Assembly: GCA_003514305.1 (NCBI GenBank)
Contig: DORE01000030.1
Coordinates: 1-9,375, forward strand
DNA: 9,375 nucleotides
Direction: 5' to 3'
Source of the DNA: Gammaproteobacteria bacterium
GTDB lineage: Bacteria; Pseudomonadota; Gammaproteobacteria; Pseudomonadales; Pseudohongiellaceae
In this document: positions 1 through 5,053 of the stretch, piece by piece
Numbering within the stretch: position 1 is the first letter of the stretch
Layout: every line of letters begins with the position of its first letter
The notes under the pieces: model-generated
What the model saw: the letters and a program-made list of their open reading frames with translations, nothing else
Told to the model about the DNA's origin: nothing
The model's database searches: none
Program-made: the position numbers and the translations under genes

Positions 1-196
1 GCTCAAGATCGACTGCATCGAGTTGAGTCACAGAAGAGGCTTGGGTAAAGCCCTCACTGCGACGGATGAAGGATCCTGTTACAACAACCTCTTCAACTTG
101 CTGGTCCTGCGCCAATGAAGCGCCAGCCATTGGGAGCAGAGACAAAGAAATCGCCGTACAAAGCAGATTGCGCTTATGCGGGTTTTTAAACTGCAT
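1..196 (-). CDS. TonB-dependent outer-membrane receptor, N-terminal part (runs off the left edge)
   Basis: This is the first 65 codons of a minus-strand gene whose remainder lies outside the window. The ATG at 196-194 follows a GGAGAG ribosome-binding site five bases upstream. Residues 1-29 form a signal peptide: basic N-region (KNPHKR), hydrophobic LLCTAISLSLLPMAGA, and likely cleavage after SLA at 29. The mature end reads QDQQVEEVVVTGSFIRR, and EEVVVTG is the hallmark TonB-box/plug start of TonB-dependent receptors. The text that follows (GFTQASSVTQLDAVDLE) fits the start of the plug domain. Such receptors use TonB-ExbBD energy to import siderophores, vitamins, glycans or peptides; the ligand cannot be read from this fragment. 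It has its own promoter-like sequence at 291-318, so it is probably transcribed separately from the oxygenase unit upstream. The family call is firm. Confidence 0.93.
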   Translation of the reverse strand, partial: MQFKNPHKRNLLCTAISLSLLPMAGASLAQDQQVEEVVVTGSFIRRSEGFTQASSVTQLDAVDLE

Positions 197-201
197 ACTA
201 T

Positions 202-207
202 CTCTCC
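202..207 (-). promoter_or_regulatory. Ribosome-binding site of the TonB receptor
   Basis: GGAGAG on the minus strand, five bases before the ATG at 196. It decides the start of the receptor, because the signal peptide begins exactly there. Confidence 0.75.
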
Positions 208-220
208 AGTTTTTCTTATT

Positions 221-234
221 TAAGAAGCTTCTTA
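221..234. repeat. 14-bp perfect palindrome in the receptor leader
   Basis: TAAGAAGCTTCTTA is a perfect self-complementary 14-mer about 25 bases upstream of the receptor ATG, between the predicted promoter and the ribosome-binding site. It could be an operator for a dimeric regulator or chance in AT-rich DNA. No family-specific consensus was recognised. Confidence 0.4.
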
Positions 235-290
235 TTTTATGCCTTGAGCGAGCAGAAACAGGGTTGCCTGTCCGCGCTCGCCCAGCTTAG

Positions 291-318
291 AGAATAGACC
301 GCCGATGAATGAAGTCAA
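291..318 (-). promoter_or_regulatory. Sigma70-like promoter for the TonB receptor
   Basis: On the minus strand TTGACT (318-313) is followed, after 16 bases, by TATTCT (296-291). These are good matches to -35 TTGACA and -10 TATAAT at near-ideal spacing. A transcript starting near 284 would have a leader of about 88 nt before the ATG at 196. This is inferred from consensus only. Confidence 0.55.
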
Positions 319-319
319 G

Positions 320-352
320 CCTTATATTACTGCTTTTCTCAGTAATTTAAGG
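320..352. repeat. Long imperfect inverted repeat abutting the receptor -35 box
   Basis: CCTTA, one T, ATTACTG, a 7-base loop (333-339), CAGTAAT, one T, then TAAGG. Twelve of 13 positions pair, with a single T-T mismatch (325/347). No T-tract follows on either strand, so it does not look like an intrinsic terminator. It ends one base upstream of the TTGACT at 318, where an activator or repressor would be expected to bind. Confidence 0.5.
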
Positions 353-397
353 ATACAAAGTAACAAGTAGCAGTTGCTCTTATTGCATATAAGACTG

Positions 398-417
398 ATT
401 TTACTCGTTATTTTACT
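398..417. repeat. Two direct repeats ATTTTACT with 12-base period
   Basis: ATTTTACT occurs at 398-405 and again at 410-417, exactly 12 bases apart. On the minus strand these read AGTAAAAT. Direct half-sites about one helical turn apart are typical of some response-regulator sites, but AT-rich DNA gives such repeats by chance. Confidence 0.3.
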
Positions 418-421
418 GAAT

Positions 422-441
422 ACTGCAATATCTATTGTAGT
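422..441. repeat. 20-bp imperfect palindrome, possible operator
   Basis: Arms ACTGCAATA and TATTGTAGT flank a central TC (431-432). Eight of nine arm positions are complementary; the exception is G425 against T438. It lies about 100 bp upstream of the predicted receptor promoter. Size and symmetry fit a dimeric regulator site, but no known consensus is recognised. Confidence 0.3.
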
Positions 442-638
442 CACCCCAAATTATTGAGCCGGATTGCTCAGAGCATGGAACGGCTTTTAATTTAGCATCC
501 CTCAGTACGTATACCATCATAGACGCCATAGTAGGGGTAATTAAGCTCACAACCGTATTCTTCCTCCGAAAGCCGACTACTCATGAGCTCTCCAATCACA
601 GCCTTAAAAGACCGAAACTGCAGTTCTCTCAGTTTAGC

Positions 639-1283
639 TCAGCTTGCATCGGCACTGGCAGGGAAATGCATCCAGCCGGTAACTATATATTTCACACCTG
701 AATCAAGCGTGTTGGCCCTGTGCGCGTGAGTCCACTCAGCCGGCCAGATAAGGGTATGCCCGCACTTGGGCTGCACTATGAGACCCTGGTGAGTGAACTC
801 GGTTGAACCCCCGCTTGACACATCGTTAAGGTATGTCATCCAAGCAAGGACCCGGTGGGAGGTGGCAACAGTCGTTCGCTCAGAGTGCACCTTGAGGAAA
901 TGGCCCCCCGGCTCGTAGCGCTGAATATTGAATGAGCCGATATGCGCGCGTGGCAGTACCTGCTGCAGAAACGGCCACTGCTGCAGGTAATCCTGATGAC
1001 AAGCAAACAAACCCTCCAGATAGGTCCGGACGGGCCTGTGGTCGGCTTGCTGTAATTCTCTGGGCCGAATGGTAAGGTCAAGTGACTTCTTCGACTCTGG
1101 ATTCAAACCTCCCGCAATCTTACCCTGAGCATGGTTTTCAGGGTGCGCTTCGAAAAACGCCACCAGGTCATTGCACAGAGAAACTGGATCAATCACCCAG
1201 CTACCAATGAAGTGAGGAGCCTCGGCTGTGGAGGATAAGTCCAAGCGCTCCACTTGCACTGTCGCCGGACCAGAATTATCCAA
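639..1283 (-). CDS. 2OG-Fe(II) oxygenase, prolyl-4-hydroxylase-like
   Basis: Predicted Fe(II)/2-oxoglutarate hydroxylase of about 214 residues with no signal peptide, so cytoplasmic. In the longest reading (TTG at 1307, 222 aa) the core runs from NIQRYEPGGHFLKVHSER at about 127-144. His141 and Glu143 are the proximal metal pair (HxE rather than HxD), and His196 (WTHAHR) is the distal ligand. Lys206 (GVKYIVTGW), ten residues on, is the probable 2-oxoglutarate anchor. VLAWMTYLNDVSSGGSTEF and HTLIWPAEWTHAHR are typical double-stranded beta-helix segments. I place the start at TTG 1283 because AAGGAG sits six bases before it, giving an 8-base overlap with the TPR gene and probable translational coupling. 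It is third in the unit with the TPR protein and the TIGR02466-like gene. The substrate is unknown; peptide or protein side-chain hydroxylation is plausible. Confidence 0.85.
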   Translation of the reverse strand: MDNSGPATVQVERLDLSSTAEAPHFIGSWVIDPVSLCNDLVAFFEAHPENHAQGKIAGGLNPESKKSLDLTIRPRELQQADHRPVRTYLEGLFACHQDYLQQWPFLQQVLPRAHIGSFNIQRYEPGGHFLKVHSERTTVATSHRVLAWMTYLNDVSSGGSTEFTHQGLIVQPKCGHTLIWPAEWTHAHRANTLDSGVKYIVTGWMHFPASADAS

Positions 1284-2274
1284 ATCGAACTCCTTTTTCA
1301 ATGTCAAAAATCACTACACCAAAACCCTGCTGTTCTTTCAACAATCCTTCCTCAGCCTTGCCAAGAGCGAGGAGGAGTGAGCCAATTGAGCCGGCCACCT
1401 CCCTGTCTTCCGGGCTCAACGCGAATGCCTTCTCGTAATGCATGAGCGCTTCCGCTAATTTACCCTGCAGCTCCAGAACATTTGCCAGGCTGGCACAATA
1501 GGTTGAATTCTCTGATTCAAATGCGAGCGCAGAGCGGTAGCTTTGCTCTGCTTCCACCAGTGAGCCTGTTCGCTGTAGTAATTGTCCGAGACTGCAGTGC
1601 GCGGCGGCCAGCTCAGGCTGTTGGGAGATTGCCCTGCGCAGCGCAGATATGCCGGCTTCAAATTGTCCCTGCTGTCTGAAAGCCGCTGCCAAATTGCACA
1701 GGACTCCAGACGAAGCTGGGTGCAACTTCAGCGCCTTTTCGAAATAGATCACAGCCTCTTCAGGCCTATCACTCTGACACAGCAGACTGCCTAGATTATT
1801 CAAGGTATCGATGAGATCAGGTTTCAGTGCGAGCGCTCTTCGGTAATTTTCTTCCGCCCCTGCGGCGTCACCCAAGCCCCATTGAACCAGGCCCAGATTC
1901 CCGATTGCCTCAGCATAATCTGACTTAAGCTCAATGGCATGCCGATAGGCCGAGGCTGCAGATTCAAGCTCGTCGAGATCACGGAGCACATTGCCCAAAT
2001 TATTGTGCGCAGCGACATAGTCAGGCGCATTATGAATCGCCCTGCGGATCAACTCCAATGCCATCTCACTTTGGCCCGCCATGTGAGCCAGCACGCCCAA
2101 CAGGTGCAATGCCATCGGCTGGGCGGGTTCTACCGCGAGCACCTGGCGATACAGTTGCTCTGCCTGCGCATACTGGCCGCGACTCTGATGCGCCATGGCA
2201 GCTTTTAACGCCTGCTCAATACCGGGAAAGTCAGGATTGGAGGAAGTGCTCGGTTGCGTTGGTAAGTCACCCAT
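1276..2274 (-). CDS. Tetratricopeptide-repeat (TPR) protein
   Basis: A 332-residue protein made almost entirely of TPRs. About eight 34-residue units are visible: roughly 19-52, 53-86, 87-120, 121-154, 155-188, 189-222, 223-256 and 257-290. They carry the usual pattern (LG/NLG at helix A, A-x-x-x-Y/F-x-x-A-L in helix B, ending x-x-P). No signal peptide or membrane segment is seen. TPR arrays bind peptides or partner proteins and are not catalytic. After the repeats, residues 300-332 (LLALGKAEEG, then GFGVVIFDIEKG) form a non-TPR tail that may cap the solenoid or touch the oxygenase encoded next. ATG at 2274 lies 10 bases after the upstream oxygenase stop, and the 3' end overlaps the next gene by 8 bases. 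That indicates one operon in which the TPR protein probably recruits the substrate or scaffolds the two oxygenases. Confidence 0.9.
   Translation of the reverse strand: MGDLPTQPSTSSNPDFPGIEQALKAAMAHQSRGQYAQAEQLYRQVLAVEPAQPMALHLLGVLAHMAGQSEMALELIRRAIHNAPDYVAAHNNLGNVLRDLDELESAASAYRHAIELKSDYAEAIGNLGLVQWGLGDAAGAEENYRRALALKPDLIDTLNNLGSLLCQSDRPEEAVIYFEKALKLHPASSGVLCNLAAAFRQQGQFEAGISALRRAISQQPELAAAHCSLGQLLQRTGSLVEAEQSYRSALAFESENSTYCASLANVLELQGKLAEALMHYEKAFALSPEDREVAGSIGSLLLALGKAEEGLLKEQQGFGVVIFDIEKGVRFG
1290..1295 (-). promoter_or_regulatory. Internal ribosome-binding site that decides the TTG start of the oxygenase
   Basis: AAGGAG lies inside the last codons of the TPR gene, six bases before TTG at 1283. 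The alternative TTG starts at 1307 and 1301 lie upstream of this site and lack one so well placed. Confidence 0.65.
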
Positions 2275-2284
2275 TCGAATTCGA

Positions 2285-2890
2285 TCAAGCAGAACTTTTT
2301 CTGCCCGCCAGTATATTGAATGCGATGCTTACTCGGTCGTCATCGCTTTCGTTTTCTTCTACCCCATGCTCTAGCCATCCGGGAAATACATACATTCGTC
2401 CTGCTTCAGGCTTCATCCTAACTTCTTCAGTAGTGAAGTCTGTTGGCCGAGTCGCCGGGTATGTGAGCATCCTGGAAGCAACTCGAGGGTCCCGAAAAAA
2501 GATGTTGCCACATTCAGGCGCTTTGACGCTAACGTAATAAATGCCGCTGAAGTGACAATTCGCATGGTAATGAATCTTGTTCGATGCGCCGGGCGGATTG
2601 ATGTTGATCCAGGCCTGCAGATTGAACCCCAGATCAGGCTCGAAGTACTGTGATTCACCGATTCTCTGACAGACCTGCACGAGTCGCAGGCACAGATCCT
2701 CGAATTGTGGCAGGCTCTGAATATTGTTAGGACTTTGCCAACCCTTGATGTTGGTATTTGCGACTCCCTTTGGGTTCTGTACCCGCAAATCGTAGATGCG
2801 CTCCAAAAGCGCGGCGTTGAATGTGCTGCGATCGTCAAAAAGCGTGCTCCAGACGGCAGTAGGAAAGATGAAATTGGGAACGATTTCCAA
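2285..2890 (-). CDS. Putative 2OG-Fe(II) oxygenase, TIGR02466 / PF13759-like
   Basis: A 201-residue cytoplasmic protein resembling the TIGR02466 / 2OG-FeII_Oxy_5 family. Diagnostic segments are GWQSPNN (50-56), NPPGASNKIHYHANCHFSGIYYV (98-120), GNIFFRDPR (128-136) and PEAGRMYVFPGWLEHGVEENES (161-182), then DRVSIAFN (185-192). His107 or His109 is the likely proximal metal ligand and His175 the distal one; Arg186 is the probable 2-oxoglutarate anchor. No obvious HxD acid is present at the proximal site, so the exact metal set is uncertain. The start is TTG at 2890, with AGGAGG at 2905-2900 nine bases upstream. It is first in the oxygenase-TPR-oxygenase unit. Members of this family are often described next to TPR genes and TonB receptors, but their substrates are poorly known. 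Confidence 0.8.
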   Translation of the reverse strand: MEIVPNFIFPTAVWSTLFDDRSTFNAALLERIYDLRVQNPKGVANTNIKGWQSPNNIQSLPQFEDLCLRLVQVCQRIGESQYFEPDLGFNLQAWININPPGASNKIHYHANCHFSGIYYVSVKAPECGNIFFRDPRVASRMLTYPATRPTDFTTEEVRMKPEAGRMYVFPGWLEHGVEENESDDDRVSIAFNILAGRKSSA

Positions 2891-2899
2891 GTGTAGAGT

Positions 2900-2905
2900 C
2901 CTCCT
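2900..2905 (-). promoter_or_regulatory. Strong ribosome-binding site before a TTG start
   Basis: A perfect AGGAGG on the minus strand, nine bases before TTG at 2890. It supports the rare start codon and fixes the N-terminus at LEIVPNF (read MEIVPNF). Confidence 0.75.
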
Positions 2906-3275
2906 TTCGCAAAGCCGATGGCGTAAAACTCAACAATACTGGATTTTTGTAGCGTCCCCAAGTGCTCGCTGATAGCCAACACGCCATTATCTCGAGTCCA
3001 GACCAGGAAACCCTTACTTCTGCAAAGCTGATATAGCGCCAATGCCAAACAGGATCTCGAAATCACTGAACTAGGCACATCTGAACCTGATGGAGACGAT
3101 CTCTCATATTTTGGCACTCGCCGATCAAGCCATGCGAGGGCATATTTCAGCATTAAGCGCATGGTACTCAAGGCCTATTTCTTGTATTTTTCATTCACTG
3201 ACCACTGACGCGCTGGCTAAGCCAACTGAATATTGGCCCGGCGCAACACTGAATAGACCGTAACTTTCAGCTAAC

Positions 3276-3280
3276 AGGAA
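3276..3280 (+). promoter_or_regulatory. Ribosome-binding site of the PQQ-like gene
   Basis: AGGAA five bases before ATG at 3286. The start is confirmed by the signal peptide that begins there. Confidence 0.6.
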
Positions 3281-3285
3281 TTTTT

Positions 3286-4944
3286 ATGAATTTTGCCCGT
3301 GCATTTCGTTCGTTCAGGCGCTCCTGCCTTTCCTTTTCAATACTCAGCGCCATGAGCCTTTCGGCATCGGTTACGCAAGCCCAGCAAAATGAGTCAGAAG
3401 ACTGGATCACAGCCACCCTGTGCGCTGCTGACGAACGCACGGTTGACCTCAGTCAGGCGCCCTCTTTCACCTACACTGACGCCGACGGCAATAATTCGCG
3501 CTATCTCAGTGCAGAACAGTCTGGACTCCAAACTGCCGACTTTGCGGAGCTCGAGCTGGCTTGGGCGATTGCTTTTCCCGCCACTTCCAGCATGCGAGCA
3601 GCGCCGGTGGTTATCGGCTCTACGGTTTTCTACTCCGCGACGGATTCAGGCCGATTGTTTGCTTTAGACACGGAATCAGGATGCGCTAAGTGGGCCTATG
3701 AATCGGGCACACGCTTACGCTCTTCCCTCGCCTACGATGTTATTGACGACGAAGGGGTCTTGGTATTCAGTGATCAAGCCGGCATGATTCACTCAGTCAA
3801 AGCAGCCTCAGGGGAAGTAAACTGGGTATCCAGTGGACAGGCTTCAAATAATCAGGGCATGCTCACTGGCACACCGGTCATTCATGGAGACCGGATCATC
3901 GTGCCGATATCCGGCTCCGGAGTCATTACCGGCGGTAACCCCAACTATGAATGCTGTGAGAATCACGGCGCGGTCACAGCGCTGGACGTGCGAACTGGTG
4001 AGAAAATCTGGGAATACCACACGATGCCTGCTGCCGAGTACACCGACATGGTCAGTGCGACCGGCGTAAAGCAGCGAGGCCCGTCTGGCGCTCCGATTTG
4101 GACGACACCAACGGTCGATAAGGAGCGCAGCCAAATCTACGTCACGACAGGGGAGAATACCTCCCACCCCACCACCGGTACTAGCGATGCGGTGATTGCG
4201 CTCGATCTCGACACCGGCGAGGAACTCTGGGTATTCCAGGCTCTTGCAAACGACATGTGGAACTTCGGCTGCAGCGCGGATGGCCCCAACTGCATTATCC
4301 TCGAAGACACGAACTCAGTTGACTTCGATTTCGGCGGCCCTGCTGTCTTAGTAGACGCAGGAGAACAAGAGCTCCTGGTTGCCGGTCAGAAGTCCGGAGA
4401 TCTCTGGGCGCTAGATCCAAAGACAGGCGCGCTGGTATGGAACCAGCGAGTGGGGGAAGGGACAGCGTTGGGTGGGAACCACTGGGGAATTACCACAAAC
4501 TCTGAGCGAGCCTTCATGACAATAAATGATCCGGGCGGTATGAGCGGCGACAGCCGGCCGGGGCTCTACTCCTACTTCCTGAGAACCGGCGAGCCTAGTT
4601 GGTTTCACGAGGTTAAATCGGATTGCGAGGGCCGAAGCGACCGTCTTCGTCGCTGCGCTGGCCTTTATGGGTTTTCCGCAGCACCTCTGACAGTCGATGG
4701 TGCCGTTCTTACAGGGGGGCTGGACGGGCGTTTATTTGTATTCAATGCTGAATCTGGCGAAGAACTGTTTCGATACGACACGGTCAAGGATTTTGAGACG
4801 GTAAACGGAGTAAAGGGTTATGGCGGCTCCATTGACAGTCATTCGATTGCCGCAGGTTCTGGCATGGTATTCGTCGGATCCGGGTACGGATCTTTCAGTC
4901 AGGTCGCGGGTAACGTGCTGCTGGCATTCAAACCGGCGGAGTAG
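3286..4944 (+). CDS. Secreted PQQ-binding-type beta-propeller dehydrogenase (polyvinyl-alcohol dehydrogenase-like)
   Basis: A 552-residue secreted protein. Residues 1-32 are a signal peptide (RRSCLSFSILSAMSLSASVTQA, cleavage near 32). The rest is an eight-bladed-type propeller with recurring W-motif blades such as GRLFALDTESGCAKWAY (122-138), GAVTALDVRTGEKIWEY (228-244), AVIALDLDTGEELWVF (302-317), GDLWALDPKTGALVWNQ (371-387) and GRLFVFNAESGEELFRY (481-497). Adjacent cysteines at 223-224 (YECCENHG) match the vicinal disulfide that stacks on PQQ in quinoprotein alcohol dehydrogenases. Lys369 (AGQKSGDLWALD) matches the lysine near the quinone, and NDMWNFGC (322-329) the active-site Asp region. 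It most resembles polyvinyl-alcohol dehydrogenases, which oxidise secondary alcohols, but no CxxCH haem motif is present, so electrons need a separate acceptor. It stands alone on the plus strand, convergent with the S9 gene. Loss of PQQ binding cannot be excluded. Confidence 0.82.
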   Translation: MNFARAFRSFRRSCLSFSILSAMSLSASVTQAQQNESEDWITATLCAADERTVDLSQAPSFTYTDADGNNSRYLSAEQSGLQTADFAELELAWAIAFPATSSMRAAPVVIGSTVFYSATDSGRLFALDTESGCAKWAYESGTRLRSSLAYDVIDDEGVLVFSDQAGMIHSVKAASGEVNWVSSGQASNNQGMLTGTPVIHGDRIIVPISGSGVITGGNPNYECCENHGAVTALDVRTGEKIWEYHTMPAAEYTDMVSATGVKQRGPSGAPIWTTPTVDKERSQIYVTTGENTSHPTTGTSDAVIALDLDTGEELWVFQALANDMWNFGCSADGPNCIILEDTNSVDFDFGGPAVLVDAGEQELLVAGQKSGDLWALDPKTGALVWNQRVGEGTALGGNHWGITTNSERAFMTINDPGGMSGDSRPGLYSYFLRTGEPSWFHEVKSDCEGRSDRLRRCAGLYGFSAAPLTVDGAVLTGGLDGRLFVFNAESGEELFRYDTVKDFETVNGVKGYGGSIDSHSIAAGSGMVFVGSGYGSFSQVAGNVLLAFKPAE

Positions 4945-5053
4945 ATGGCACAGACCGATGTAAAAGTACCCAGCGCGCCGCGGCAGAACAGGATACCGCT
5001 TCTATACGCTTTATCGTCAGTAAGTCTTTAGCGACTACCTCAACCAATTCGGA

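Larger units (their letters stand above)
197..638. other. Gene-free regulatory spacer between the oxygenase unit and the TonB receptor
   Basis: These 442 bp are AT-rich and contain no convincing coding frame on either strand. What can be supported is the receptor promoter, its ribosome-binding site, three dyads and one pair of direct repeats, all listed separately. No clear intrinsic terminator for the minus-strand oxygenase gene ending at 639 was found. Confidence 0.7.
2891..3285. other. Divergent spacer with a doubtful coding remnant
   Basis: About 395 bp separate the minus-strand oxygenase unit from the plus-strand PQQ-like gene and must hold both promoters. I see no confident -35/-10 pair on either strand. 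A minus-strand frame from ATG 3162 (or TTG 3171) to about 2891 would encode a reasonably protein-like stretch of about 90 residues (YALAWLDRRVPKYER, KGFLVWTRDNGVLA). It has no good ribosome-binding site and no stop, and continues out of frame through the oxygenase as low-complexity shadow. It is therefore not called as a gene. The 11-bp dyad TGGCTAAGCCA at 3214-3224 is the only other structure noticed. Confidence 0.5.

Noticed and set aside
66..290. 74-residue plus-strand open frame at the left edge
   Set aside because: It is antisense to the TonB receptor start and its promoter, and its composition is not protein-like.
457..485. Hairpin AGCCG...CGGCT followed by TTTTAATTT, as a plus-strand terminator
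   Set aside because: The stem is only five pairs with a large loop, and no plus-strand gene lies upstream to be terminated.
2058..2537. 159-residue plus-strand open frame opposite the TPR and oxygenase genes
   Set aside because: It is antisense to two well-supported genes, with no domain pattern and no ribosome-binding site.
2413..3171. A 252-residue minus-strand open frame across the oxygenase gene
   Set aside because: From about residue 94 it is the antiphase shadow of the real oxygenase, rich in Ser and Arg and without domain-like patterns; only its first part is discussed, as a finding.
4945..5053. Bidirectional terminator between the convergent PQQ-like and S9 genes
   Set aside because: I found only short 4-6 bp stems without T-tracts; nothing supports a call.
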